The notes under the pieces were generated by a model. The model did no database searches and was not told where the DNA came from. It saw only the letters and a list, made by a program, of their open reading frames with translations. Both the position numbers and the translations under genes were made by a program. From the NCBI RefSeq assembly GCF_050896395.1, contig NZ_JBPBBA010000001.1, positions 224,902 to 288,901 of the forward strand: a stretch of DNA of 64,000 bases, read 5' to 3'. Numbering within the stretch: the stretch's first letter is position 1; the number at the start of each line of letters is the position of its first letter. This stretch comes from Nioella aestuarii (GTDB taxonomy: Bacteria > Pseudomonadota > Alphaproteobacteria > Rhodobacterales > Rhodobacteraceae). Below are positions 43,196 to 52,291 of this stretch, in pieces.

Positions 43196-44467
43196 CTACG
43201 CCCCCTTCTCAGGAGGGGCCGGGAACGGCAGCACATCCAGGACCGGCGCGGGTTCCGGCACCGGAATACGAATCCGTCGCAAGCCAAGACGCGGATGCAT
43301 CCGCCCGGCCAGCATCCAGGCCGCCAGCAGCGCCCCGCCGGACAGCGCAAAGATGGATGATAGTGGCGCGGCCAGCAGCAACAGCCACGCAGCACCAGGT
43401 GTCAAAATGCCCGATACATCGCGGAAGCTGGAATAGACGGCTGACATCTCGGTCCGTTCCGAGGGTTTGACCGCCATTAGGAAGGGCAAGCCCCCGCAGA
43501 CATCGAGCAGGATCAGGAAGAACGACACCGAGGCCAACGCCACCACCGCCGCCACCGGCCAGTCCGCCAGTGCAAAGGCTGCGACAGACAGGGCGCCTGC
43601 CCCGAGGAACCCGGTGCGTACTGACTGGCGCACAGACCGGCCCTGCATCCAGCGCAGCATCAGTGGCGTTATGAAAAGCAAGCCGTTGGTCATCGACAGC
43701 ATGATGCCGCCCAGTTGCTCACTCAGCCCCGCATCGACCGCGAAGATCGGCAGGTAGACCACATAAACCCACCAGCCACAGGACCGGATAACGGCAAAAA
43801 GCCAGCCCGCCACAAGCCGTGGCTGCGCGGCGAAACGGCCAAGATAGGCCAGAGGGTTCGTGGCGGGCCGCTTGGCCTTCTGGATCAGTTTGCCATTCCC
43901 AAGGCGCAGGTAAAGGAATGTCCCCAACATCCCAAGGATCGCAACACCCGAGATCAGAAAAGGCGCGGGGTACCACCATTCCATAAGGTAAACGCCCGCG
44001 ACTGGACCGATCGTCCAGCCCGCCGCGCTGTAGAACATGCGCAGGGTCTCGCTGCGCCCCAGCTCCACCCGTTCGATATAGTCCAGCACATAGGCGTTGA
44101 AACAGACAAAGAGCGTGGCTACAGCCACCGTTGTCAGACCGAGTGTCACGACGATGAGGTCGGGCGCGGCGGCTCCGATCACTGCCCCGACAAGGAAAGT
44201 CAGCGCCGCCCCGGAGTAGAGCCAGCGGCGCGGGACAAACCGGTTGAGCCAAGGGACCAGAAACCCCGCAACCATCGACAGCAGCCCGACGATGAAATAG
44301 GCCTCCGAGACCGATTTCGCGCTGCCCAGGGTCTCCAGCATCGCCAGCGGCATGACCGAAATCAGGATGCCGCGCGCCACCGCTTCGCATCCCGCGAGCG
44401 TGGCAAACCCCTTGACGCCCGGCGCAGGAGCGTGGCGCAGCCATTCAGGTATTCGGCGTTCGTGCAT
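43196..44467 (-). CDS. Major facilitator superfamily permease
   Basis: A 423-residue protein with about twelve transmembrane helices. It starts LRHAPAPGVKGFATLAGCEA and has helices such as AYFIVGLLSMVAGFLVPWL and ALASVSFFLILLDVCGG. The MFS A-like loop PWLNRFVPRRWLYSG after helix 2 is visible. The C-terminal tail is proline-rich. Substrate unknown; 12-helix drug or metabolite exporters fit best. Confidence 0.82.
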   Translation of the reverse strand: MHERRIPEWLRHAPAPGVKGFATLAGCEAVARGILISVMPLAMLETLGSAKSVSEAYFIVGLLSMVAGFLVPWLNRFVPRRWLYSGAALTFLVGAVIGAAAPDLIVVTLGLTTVAVATLFVCFNAYVLDYIERVELGRSETLRMFYSAAGWTIGPVAGVYLMEWWYPAPFLISGVAILGMLGTFLYLRLGNGKLIQKAKRPATNPLAYLGRFAAQPRLVAGWLFAVIRSCGWWVYVVYLPIFAVDAGLSEQLGGIMLSMTNGLLFITPLMLRWMQGRSVRQSVRTGFLGAGALSVAAFALADWPVAAVVALASVSFFLILLDVCGGLPFLMAVKPSERTEMSAVYSSFRDVSGILTPGAAWLLLLAAPLSSIFALSGGALLAAWMLAGRMHPRLGLRRIRIPVPEPAPVLDVLPFPAPPEKGA

Positions 44468-44568
44468 GGGGGCTCAGAGTCTGAAATACCCTTCGACCCT
44501 AGGCAGCCAGCCGCCCCTGTCTTGCCCGCGCGCGACCTAGGAAAGGTCGTTGCCGCGCCTCCGGTTGA

Positions 44569-44931
44569 TCAGTAGCACAATACCTTGGTGGCCTCGTCGG
44601 CAAGACCGACCAGCACATCTGGCATGGCGAATTCCGCCGGGTGCCCCTCCAGCAGGCTCGCGTCATAGCCCCGTGCTTTCGCAGACATGCCCGACAGGTA
44701 GAGCCTCCCGCCATGGGCCTCGATCTCGGCAATGTGGTCCTTGAGTTTTCCGGTACCCTGCCCTTCCAGGGTCTCGATCACCTCTGGGTCCAGCAACCGC
44801 ACCCCATCTCCAGCCAAGAATAGCCGAACATCATGACCGGCCTTCAGCGCCGTAGCCGCGACAAGGCAGCCAAGCGTGGCTTTGGTGGGGTTTTCCGGAC
44901 CAGTGTGGATATGAATAAGGAAATCGGACAT
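44569..44931 (-). CDS. DsrE-family protein
   Basis: A 120-residue DsrE/F-like protein. HIHTGPENPTKATLGCLVA opens the fold and VRLFLAGDGVRLLDPEV follows. GGRLYLSGMSAKARGYD sits where some members have a sulfur-carrying cysteine; the corresponding cysteine is not present here, so sulfur transfer is doubtful. Start 44931 is chosen because AAAGGAG lies 8 nt before it; ATG 44937 is only 2 nt from it. Confidence 0.8.
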   Translation of the reverse strand: MSDFLIHIHTGPENPTKATLGCLVAATALKAGHDVRLFLAGDGVRLLDPEVIETLEGQGTGKLKDHIAEIEAHGGRLYLSGMSAKARGYDASLLEGHPAEFAMPDVLVGLADEATKVLCY

Positions 44932-44999
44932 TGGCATGGCTCCTTTCGGCTGTTCCGAGCCGAAGGATAGCACGAAACCGGAAAGGCCTTAAAAAACGG

Positions 45000-45452
45000 T
45001 CATATGAGAAGCGACGCCGCGCCTTCCAGCTTGAGAAGTGCCACCTTGGTCTCGATTCCACCCGCCCCGGAAAAGCCGCCAAGCCCGGTAGAGGACAGAA
45101 CCCGGTGGCAAGGAATAAGGATCGGGATGGGGTTGGCCCCGCAGGCCTGCCCGATGGCTTGTGCAGAGACGCCGAGCTCAGCGGCCAGATCGCCATAGGT
45201 TCGGGTTTCGCCAAAGGGAATGGCGCAAAGCGCTCGGTAGAACTGTTGCTGAAACTCTGATCCACGCGGGGCAAGCGGCAGGGTGAAACTCGTCCGGTTT
45301 CCCGCAAAATAGGCGGCCAGTTCCCTAGCCGCCTGTCTCATCAGATCAGTGTCTGGCGTGGCATCTTCGTCCCGCCATTCCAAGCCGGTGATGGCCCCAT
45401 CCTTCTCGGTCAGGGTCAGGCGACCCACGGGGCTATCAACACAGGCGATCAT
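45000..45452 (-). CDS. ogt: Methylated-DNA-[protein]-cysteine S-methyltransferase
   Basis: A 150-residue DNA repair protein that removes alkyl groups from O6-guanine. The acceptor cysteine is in ILIPCHRVLSSTGLGG, and FQQQFYRALCAIPFGETRTY is the DNA-binding helix region. No AdaA domain is fused, so this is the stand-alone type. Its start overlaps the stop of the YghU-like gene by 4 bp, so the two share an operon. Confidence 0.93.
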   Translation of the reverse strand: MIACVDSPVGRLTLTEKDGAITGLEWRDEDATPDTDLMRQAARELAAYFAGNRTSFTLPLAPRGSEFQQQFYRALCAIPFGETRTYGDLAAELGVSAQAIGQACGANPIPILIPCHRVLSSTGLGGFSGAGGIETKVALLKLEGAASLLI

Positions 45453-46321
45453 TCGGCGGCGTCGAGCTTGTCCTGGGTGCGCAGATCGAAGTCCGAGGCG
45501 TCATGACGTTCATGCAGCTGCATTGCCGGATCGCCCGCCGTGCGGTTAACCATCCGGCCCCGCTTGACCGCCGGACGGGCGTAGATCCGCTCGGCCCATT
45601 CGACGACATTGGTGTAGCTTTCCACGTCCAGGAACTCACCCGCACCGTACTGCCAGCCCTTCACAAGGCCACCGTACCATGGCCAGATCGCCATATCGGC
45701 GATGGAGTATTCACCGCCGGCCATCCATTCGTGATCCGCGAGATGGCGGTCCAATACGTCCAGCTGACGCTTCACCTCCATCGCAAAGCGGTTGATCGGG
45801 TATTCCCATTTTTCCGGCGCATAGGCGTAGAAATGGCCGAACCCGCCACCCAGATAAGGCGCGCTGCCCATCTGCCAGAACAACCAGTTCAGCGTTTCGG
45901 TCCGCGCCGGGCCAGAGGCAGGCAGGAACGCCCCGAATTTCTCGGCCAGATGCATCAGGATCGAGCCGGACTCGAACACGCGCACGGGTTCGGAACCTGA
46001 CCGGTCCACCAGCGCCGGAATCTTGGAGTTGGGGTTCACATCCACGAAGCCCGAGCCGAACTGGTCGCCCTTGCCAATGCTGATCAGCCAGGCGTCGTAT
46101 TCGGCGTCATGGCCAGCGGCCAGAAGCTCTTCGAACATCACGGTGACTTTCACCCCATTGGGTGTGCCCTGAGAATAAAGCTGGAAGGGATGCTGACCGA
46201 CGGGCAATTCCTTGTCATGGGTCGCACCGGCAATAGGCCGGTTGATAGAGGCGAAGGTGCCGCCGCTTTCCTTTACCCAGGTCCAGACCTTGGGGGGCTC
46301 ATAGGGTTTGGGGTCGGTCAT
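45449..46321 (-). CDS. yghU: Glutathione-dependent disulfide-bond oxidoreductase (YghU-like)
   Basis: A 290-residue glutathione transferase-like enzyme of the Nu class (YghU/YfcG). The N-terminal region has NRPIAGATHDKELPVGQHPF, then the thioredoxin-like half with VNPNSKIPALVDR and FESGSILMHLAEK. The helical C-terminal half holds SIADMAIWPWYGGLVKG. YghU reduces disulfides with glutathione. First gene of a two-gene operon with ogt, which may link it to oxidative or alkylation stress. Confidence 0.92.
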   Translation of the reverse strand: MTDPKPYEPPKVWTWVKESGGTFASINRPIAGATHDKELPVGQHPFQLYSQGTPNGVKVTVMFEELLAAGHDAEYDAWLISIGKGDQFGSGFVDVNPNSKIPALVDRSGSEPVRVFESGSILMHLAEKFGAFLPASGPARTETLNWLFWQMGSAPYLGGGFGHFYAYAPEKWEYPINRFAMEVKRQLDVLDRHLADHEWMAGGEYSIADMAIWPWYGGLVKGWQYGAGEFLDVESYTNVVEWAERIYARPAVKRGRMVNRTAGDPAMQLHERHDASDFDLRTQDKLDAAE

Positions 46322-46526
46322 GAAGCTGTCCTGTCTTGGCTGAGTCGCGCTGTCGTCAACCAAAGATAGGATGTGGCCGAGGTATGTGAAAGGCGTGGGA
46401 GACCCTGCGAAAACGCACATGTCCCTTGCGCTGAGCACCGCCGGTTTGCGCGGCCCTGCCCCACGCCCATTGCCAGCGCGCACCAACTGCCGGATGATCC
46501 TCGAAAAACACGGGCAGGAGGCTGCG

Positions 46527-46955
46527 ATGCAAACGCTCAGGACTATTGCGATCACGACCTTTCTTTTGACGGGGCTAACCGGATGTTCCGACACGCTGCG
46601 AACTCAGGCAGCCGGTGTCATGCAACTGGCCGATGGAACCGAATGGGTGCTGACGGGCGACAGCCAAATGGATTTCGAACTGTCCAGCCTGACCCGCTTG
46701 TCGGGTGACGGGATCACCTGCGAGATGCCGATGGAGATGCGACTGGACCGGTCTGGCGCGGGCACGATGACCTGCCGGGACACGACCGGCGCAGAGATCT
46801 ATTCCGAAGCGCAAGTCATCCCCGCCGGAATGTACGGCACATCCGTGCGCGGCACTTTTGTTGAATCTATACAGACGACACGCGGACCGGGCCGAATGGT
46901 CCTGGGCTGGGGAACCTTTGCGGACCCGGATTATTTGCGGACATTGCTCGACTGA
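46527..46955 (+). CDS. Hypothetical lipoprotein
   Basis: A 142-residue protein with a lipoprotein signal: MQTLRTIAITTFLLTGLTGC, with the lipobox cysteine at residue 20. The mature part has two more cysteines (ITCEMP, MTCRDT) and beta-rich sequence. GGAGG lies 6 nt before ATG 46527; in-frame starts further upstream lack such a site. No family recognised. Confidence 0.7.
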   Translation: MQTLRTIAITTFLLTGLTGCSDTLRTQAAGVMQLADGTEWVLTGDSQMDFELSSLTRLSGDGITCEMPMEMRLDRSGAGTMTCRDTTGAEIYSEAQVIPAGMYGTSVRGTFVESIQTTRGPGRMVLGWGTFADPDYLRTLLD

Positions 46956-46967
46956 TCCGTCCACGAA

Positions 46968-47000
46968 AAAGGGCGCCCCTTTCTGGACGCCCTTTCCGAA
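46968..47000. terminator. Bidirectional hairpin terminator between lipoprotein gene and ileS
   Basis: AAAGGGCG (46968-46975) pairs with CGCCCTTT (46988-46995), 8 bp, 12-nt loop. Going leftward, the minus strand reads a T-run (TTTTTC) after the stem, which suits the ileS transcript. Confidence 0.65.
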
Positions 47001-47015
47001 AACCGTCAGCTTGCC

Positions 47016-49931
47016 TTAGCCGAGCGCCTCATCGCAGCGTTTGCAGGTAGCTGCATGGCTGTGGCTGCCCACATCGGGCAGGATCTTCCAGCAACGCTGG
47101 CACTTCTCTCCCTCGGCAGTTTCAAACACCACGCCGACGCCCTGGACCTCGGGCAGGCGGAACGCCTCTTGCGGCAGGGGGTCACCGGTCAGGCTGACAT
47201 CCGAAGTGATCACGACATCTGCGAAGTCGATCGACCGAAGCGCCGCCAATGTGTCGGCATCGCGCACATGAACCACCGGGGCGGCTTCCAGCGAGGCACC
47301 GATCACCTTCTCTCGGCGCTGGATTTCCAGCGCGGCCGTGACCACCCGACGGGCACAGCGCACCTTGGCCCATTTCGCGGCCAGCGGCTCGTCCCGCCAA
47401 TCGGCCGGAGTCTCGGGGAAATCCACCAGATGGACCGAGCTGTCATCACCCGGGAAGCGTTCCAGCCAGACCTCTTCCATCGTGAAAACCAGAATCGGCG
47501 CAAGCCAGGTGGTCAGCCGGTGGAACAGGATATCCAGCACCGTCCGCGCCGCACGGCGGTTCAGGGTGTCGCCATCGCAATAGAGCGCATCCTTGCGGAT
47601 GTCGAAATAGAAGGCCGACAGATCCGTGGTGGCGAAGTTGAACAGCGCCTGGAACACGCCTTGGAAATCGAAGCTCGCATAGCCCGCGCGCACGGTGTGA
47701 TCCAGTTCCGCCAAACGGTGCAGAACCCACCGTTCAAGCTCCGGCATATTGGCGGGGTCAACCCGGTCCGCTTCGCTGAAGTCCGCCAGCGACCCCAGCA
47801 TGAAGCGCATCGTGTTGCGCAACCGGCGATAGCTGTCAGCGGTGCCTTTAAGGATCTCCGGCCCGATGCGCTGGTCGTTTGTGTAATCGGCCTGAGCCAC
47901 CCAAAGGCGCAGAATGTCGGCCCCGTATTGCTTCACGACCGCCTCGGGCACGATGGTGTTGCCGAGCGACTTGGACATCTTCATGCCCTTTTCGTCCAGC
48001 GTAAAGCCATGCGTCACCACATTGCGATAGGGCGCGCGGCCAAGGGTTCCACAGGCCTGCAGCAGCGAGGAATGGAACCAGCCGCGATGCTGGTCGGTGC
48101 CTTCCATGTAGACATCGGCGATGCCATCAGCGGTGCCGTCTTCCCGGTCCCGCAGCACGAAAGCGTGGGTGGAGCCAGAGTCGAACCACACATCCAGCAC
48201 ATCGAAGACCTGATCGTAGTCGCCCGGATTCACGATGCCGCCCAGGAACCGCTCCTTCGCGCCGTCCATGTACCAGACGTCAGCCCCATCGGCTTCGAAT
48301 GCCGCTGCGATGCGGGCGTTGACCTCTGCATTGCGCAGCAGGAAATCTGCGTCGGTCGGCAAGGCGCCTTTCTTGGTGAAGCAGGTCAGTGGCACACCCC
48401 AGGCCCGCTGACGGGACAGAACCCAGTCGGGCCGAGCCTCGATCATGGAATAAAGCCGGTTGCGCCCGGTCTGCGGGGTCCATTTCACAAGGCTGTCGAT
48501 AGAAGTCAGGGCGCGTTCGCGGATCGTGGTGCCGTACTGGTCCTGCTCGTCGCCCACGGGCTTGTCGATGGCCGCAAACCATTGCGGCGTGTTGCGGAAG
48601 ATGACCGGGGCTTTGGACCGCCAGCTATGAGGATAGCTGTGGGTCACGCGGCCACGGGCGATGATGCTGCCAGCCTCGACCAGTTTGTCGATCACGGCGG
48701 CGTTGGCCTTACCTTCCTTGCCCTTGCGATCAAAGACCTGAAGACCGGCGAAGAAGGGCACATGCGGCAGGAACTCGGATTCCTCACCCACGTTGTGGGT
48801 CATCCGGTCAAGCCAGTTGCGCTTCATGAAGCATTCATAGTCGTCGGCCCCGTGGGACGGCGCGGTATGGACGAAGCCCGTGCCCGCATCGTCGGTCACA
48901 TGATCACCGTCGATCATCGGCACGTCGTAGTCCCAGAAGCCCTCTGCCCCATCGAAGCCGTGGAAGGGGTGCTGTAGCATCAGCGCACCAAGCTCATCCG
49001 CCGTCACGTCGCGCAAGCGGCGATACATGGACTCTTCGAGCCGCGACTTGGTCAGCACGTCGGCGGCCAGCTTGTCGGCCAACAGGTAGCGGTCACCGAT
49101 CCGGCACCAGCATTCTTCGGGCCGGCCGGTGACTTCGTAAAGCCCGTAAGAGATCGCCGGATTGAAGGCCACGGCCTTGTTCGACGGGATCGTCCAGGGG
49201 GTCGTCGTCCAGATGACAGCCTTGGCGCCTTGAAGATCGCCCTGCCCGTTCGTGGACTTGAACGGCACCCAGATCGTGTGGCTCTTGTGGTCGTGATATT
49301 CGATCTCGGCTTCGGCCAGCGCGGTCTTTTCAACAGGGCTCCACATCACGGGTTTGGACCCCTGATAGAGCGTGCCGTTCATCAGGAACTTCATGAATTC
49401 CTCGGCGATGACCCGCTCGGCGTGATAGGCCATGGTCAGGTAGGGATCGGCCCAGTTGCCGGTGATGCCAAGGCGCTTGAATTCCTCGCGTTGGATATCG
49501 ACCCAGCCTTCCGCGAATTTGCGGCATTCCTGCCGGAAGGCCACCACGTCCACGTCATCCTTGTTCAGCCCCTTGTTGCGGTACTGTTCCTCGATCTTCC
49601 ATTCAATGGGCAGACCGTGGCAATCCCAGCCGGGGATGTAGCGGCTGTCATGTCCCATCATCTGATGCGACCGCACGATCATGTCCTTGATCGTCTTGTT
49701 CAGCGCGTGGCCGATATGCAGGTGGCCGTTGGCATAGGGGGGGCCGTCATGCAGCGTGAAGGGCGTGCGGCCCTCTTTTTCGCGCAGGCGATCATAGATG
49801 CCCATCTTCTCCCAACGTTCCAGCCATTCAGGCTCGCGCTTGGGAAGGCCCGCGCGCATCGGGAAATCGGTTTTGGGCAGGTTCAGTGTGTCTTTGTAGT
49901 CGAGCGATTGCTCAGGCGTGTCGGCGCACAT
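47016..49931 (-). CDS. ileS: Isoleucyl-tRNA synthetase
   Basis: A 971-residue class I synthetase charging tRNA-Ile. HLHIGHALNKTIKD is near residue 69 and KMSKSLGNTIVPEAV past the middle. The editing domain has KAVIWTTTPWTIPSNKA. The C-terminal zinc motif CQRCWKILPD ... CKRCDEAL is present, as in the bacterial type. Length is normal. It stands alone, ended by a hairpin. Confidence 0.97.
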   Translation of the reverse strand: MCADTPEQSLDYKDTLNLPKTDFPMRAGLPKREPEWLERWEKMGIYDRLREKEGRTPFTLHDGPPYANGHLHIGHALNKTIKDMIVRSHQMMGHDSRYIPGWDCHGLPIEWKIEEQYRNKGLNKDDVDVVAFRQECRKFAEGWVDIQREEFKRLGITGNWADPYLTMAYHAERVIAEEFMKFLMNGTLYQGSKPVMWSPVEKTALAEAEIEYHDHKSHTIWVPFKSTNGQGDLQGAKAVIWTTTPWTIPSNKAVAFNPAISYGLYEVTGRPEECWCRIGDRYLLADKLAADVLTKSRLEESMYRRLRDVTADELGALMLQHPFHGFDGAEGFWDYDVPMIDGDHVTDDAGTGFVHTAPSHGADDYECFMKRNWLDRMTHNVGEESEFLPHVPFFAGLQVFDRKGKEGKANAAVIDKLVEAGSIIARGRVTHSYPHSWRSKAPVIFRNTPQWFAAIDKPVGDEQDQYGTTIRERALTSIDSLVKWTPQTGRNRLYSMIEARPDWVLSRQRAWGVPLTCFTKKGALPTDADFLLRNAEVNARIAAAFEADGADVWYMDGAKERFLGGIVNPGDYDQVFDVLDVWFDSGSTHAFVLRDREDGTADGIADVYMEGTDQHRGWFHSSLLQACGTLGRAPYRNVVTHGFTLDEKGMKMSKSLGNTIVPEAVVKQYGADILRLWVAQADYTNDQRIGPEILKGTADSYRRLRNTMRFMLGSLADFSEADRVDPANMPELERWVLHRLAELDHTVRAGYASFDFQGVFQALFNFATTDLSAFYFDIRKDALYCDGDTLNRRAARTVLDILFHRLTTWLAPILVFTMEEVWLERFPGDDSSVHLVDFPETPADWRDEPLAAKWAKVRCARRVVTAALEIQRREKVIGASLEAAPVVHVRDADTLAALRSIDFADVVITSDVSLTGDPLPQEAFRLPEVQGVGVVFETAEGEKCQRCWKILPDVGSHSHAATCKRCDEALG

Positions 49932-50171
49932 GGATCGGCGTCCTCGTGATATTCGGTCGGGATGGGGTTATCAGGGCGGTGCGAAAAATCAAACACCTTG
50001 TCCCGGCGTCTCTTGGTCTCAGAGAGCCGGGCCAATAATTCGAATAATGATGCGCACGAATAGGCGGGTCATAACGCGCCTTATAGGCCTGCGGGCGGGG
50101 GTCGTCCAGAGGCCCGTGGCGCGACCAGATGGCCACTGGCGAACAGGGGGTTGCAGCCCCATCTTGGCGTC

Positions 50172-50582
50172 ATGACGTCCACTCCGTTTGCCAAATTCGA
50201 CATCACAAGACCAGAGATCGAGCGTGTCGTCGCCCGGTTCTATGCCGGTGTCCGCGCGCATCCGGTGCTTGGCCCGGTCTTTGCCGCCCATATCACCGAC
50301 TGGCCCCCGCACGAGGCCAAGATCGCCCGGTTTTGGGCCAATGCGATTTTGGGCGAGCGCAGCTATGACGGCAACCCGATGGAGAAACATATTCAGGCGG
50401 GCAATGTGCGGCCGGGCATGTTCGAGCCATGGCTGAAGCTGTTCGACGCGACTCTATCGGCAGAACTTTCGCCGGATCAGGCCGCCAGTTGGTCGGCACT
50501 GGCGCACAGGATCGGGCGATCCCTGAGGGCGGGAGTGGTCGACCGGGACACCCTGCCCGGCGGCATCCCGAAACTGAGGTAA
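50172..50582 (+). CDS. Group III truncated hemoglobin
   Basis: A 136-residue small globin. ITRPEIERVVARFYAGVRAH opens helix A-B, and IARFWANAILGERSYDGNPM then EKHIQAG places a candidate haem-binding His at about 73. FEPWLKLFDATLS follows as in group III truncated globins. A role in O2 or NO chemistry is typical of the group but unproven here. Start 50172 (MTSTPFAKF) is chosen over 50151. A tandem hairpin terminator follows. Confidence 0.85.
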   Translation: MTSTPFAKFDITRPEIERVVARFYAGVRAHPVLGPVFAAHITDWPPHEAKIARFWANAILGERSYDGNPMEKHIQAGNVRPGMFEPWLKLFDATLSAELSPDQAASWSALAHRIGRSLRAGVVDRDTLPGGIPKLR

Positions 50583-50609
50583 CGCGGACCGGTCAGGCCG
50601 GGCGCGGGG

Positions 50610-50651
50610 AAGGATCTTGCAAGATCCTTTCAAGATTTTTCAAAAATCTTG
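50610..50651. terminator. Tandem paired hairpins after the hemoglobin gene
   Basis: AAGGATCTTG and CAAGATCCTT make a perfect 20-bp palindrome at 50610-50629. CAAGATTTTT (50631-50640) and AAAAATCTTG (50642-50651) make a second 10-bp stem. The plan matches the element at 31903-31958: two stems built from one short unit, AT-rich, between convergent genes. Confidence 0.7.
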
Positions 50652-50670
50652 CCCGCGCCGGGTGGAAAGG

Positions 50671-50979
50671 TCAGCCACAAGGCCCGCCCACCATACCGAT
50701 CCCCCGCAGGATATGGATCACGCCGACGATATCTGCCCCGACGCAGACCGCGATATTGAGGTTGCGCGTATCCGCTGCCAAGGCCCTGACCCCCATCAGC
50801 CCCGATGACCCAGCCATCATGGCCAATACTCCGAAAAGCAGAGCGCCATAATTCATGTAGCTGCAGGTCTGAACCCCGTTGATCGAACTGGTTGAGAGCG
50901 TGGTGAAACTGATGACATACCCGAGGATCGCGAAGATCAGAGCTGCTTTGCTGGCCCCGGATAAACTTCTCCAACTCAT
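50671..50979 (-). CDS. Hypothetical membrane protein
   Basis: A 102-residue membrane protein with three likely helices: LIFAILGYVISFTTL, GALLFGVLAMMAGSSGLM and NIAVCVGADIVGVIHILRGI. AAGGAG precedes the ATG at good spacing. No family is recognised. It lies between the hemoglobin gene and the FAD monooxygenase. Confidence 0.7.
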   Translation of the reverse strand: MSWRSLSGASKAALIFAILGYVISFTTLSTSSINGVQTCSYMNYGALLFGVLAMMAGSSGLMGVRALAADTRNLNIAVCVGADIVGVIHILRGIGMVGGPCG

Positions 50980-51109
50980 TGCCTTCTCCTTAAATGATTG
51001 ATCAAAACAGGCTCAGGTTGCGCCGCTTCCCGGGTTCGGTCAAGCATTGCGGGAGTGTTGACGCTGCGAAACATTGGCCGACCAGACCCAATTCAGACGA
51101 GGCAGACGC

Positions 51110-52291
51110 ATGAAGATCGGCATCGCAGGCGCAGGAATCGGCGGGCTGGCAGCTGCGGCCCTGCTTGCGCGGGATGGGCATGACGTCACGGTTTTCGATC
51201 AGTTCGAGGCCCCTCAGCCGGTTGGGTCCGGCCTTGTCATCCAACCCGTCGGCCTGTCGGTTCTCGACCGCATCGACGCGGGCGACAAGGCCAGAGCCCT
51301 TGGCGCGCCGATTGCCTCGATGTTCGGGCATGAGGCCGGGAACAACCGCGTTGTTCTGTCCGTCAGCTATGGCGACACGGACGACCGCAAGGGGCTCGGC
51401 ATCCACCGCGCAGCGTTGTTTTCGCTGTTGCATGACGCGGCAATCGAGGCGGGAGCGCGTCTCATCCCGTCGCATCGAGTCACTGGACGCGTCGGGCAAG
51501 TGCTTTGCTTTGGCGATCAGCAATCGAATCCGTTCGACCTGATCATTGATGCCTGCGGCGCAGGTTCACCGCTTTCGCCTCTGACCAGCCGCCCCCTGCC
51601 CTACGGCGCGGTCTGGGCGACGGTTCCCTGGCCCGAGGACAGCTTGCTGCCCTATGATCGGTTGTCGCAATGCTATCGCAGGGCCGACCGGATGCTGGGG
51701 GTTTTGCCTGTCGGGGCGATGCCTGACCAACCTTGGCAGAACCTGGCGGCCATCTTTTATTCACTGCCTGTGGCATCCTTCCAGGACTGGAAAACCAAGC
51801 CCTTTGACCAATGGCGGGCCGAGGCCAGCCGTCTTTGGCCAGATTTCGGCCCTTTCCTTGGATGGATCAACGGCCACGAGGCCTTTACCTTTGCGAGCTA
51901 CACCCACGGATCGCTTGCAGCCCCCTATGACGCTGGCATCGCCCATATCGGTGACGCCGCCCACAGGGCCAGCCCGCAATTGGGGCAAGGGGCCAACATG
52001 GCATTGCTGGACGCAGAGGCTTTGCGGCGCGCCCTGAGGATCGCCGAAGGGGAGGAGGCGCTTCGCCTCTATGCCGGGGCGCGTCGGTGGCATGTTGCGG
52101 CGTATCAGGCGCTGAGTGCGTCTTTCACCCCGCAATATCAATCGGACAGCCGGGTTCAGCCGGTGATCAGGGATCGCCTTTTGGCCCCGCTTTCCCGAAC
52201 CTGGCCTGCGCCAGCCATCCTCACACGGTTGGTCTGTGGTGATCTGGTGCCGCCAATGCCGGCCCTCACGCCGGTTGCGCGCGGGAGGTGA
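51110..52291 (+). CDS. FAD-dependent monooxygenase (UbiH/PHBH-type)
   Basis: A 393-residue flavoprotein. GIAGAGIGGLAAAALLARDG at the start is the FAD dinucleotide motif, and GDAAHRASPQLGQGANMALL near residue 283 is the second FAD motif of aromatic hydroxylases. The substrate is unknown. Start 51110 is the motif-adjacent ATG; the frame extends to 51074. The 3' end overlaps the convergent DMT gene by 26 bp. Confidence 0.87.
   Translation: MKIGIAGAGIGGLAAAALLARDGHDVTVFDQFEAPQPVGSGLVIQPVGLSVLDRIDAGDKARALGAPIASMFGHEAGNNRVVLSVSYGDTDDRKGLGIHRAALFSLLHDAAIEAGARLIPSHRVTGRVGQVLCFGDQQSNPFDLIIDACGAGSPLSPLTSRPLPYGAVWATVPWPEDSLLPYDRLSQCYRRADRMLGVLPVGAMPDQPWQNLAAIFYSLPVASFQDWKTKPFDQWRAEASRLWPDFGPFLGWINGHEAFTFASYTHGSLAAPYDAGIAHIGDAAHRASPQLGQGANMALLDAEALRRALRIAEGEEALRLYAGARRWHVAAYQALSASFTPQYQSDSRVQPVIRDRLLAPLSRTWPAPAILTRLVCGDLVPPMPALTPVARGR

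Noticed and set aside
47055..48977. Long plus-strand ORF antisense to ileS
   Set aside because: Shadow of ileS with biased composition and no recognisable domain.
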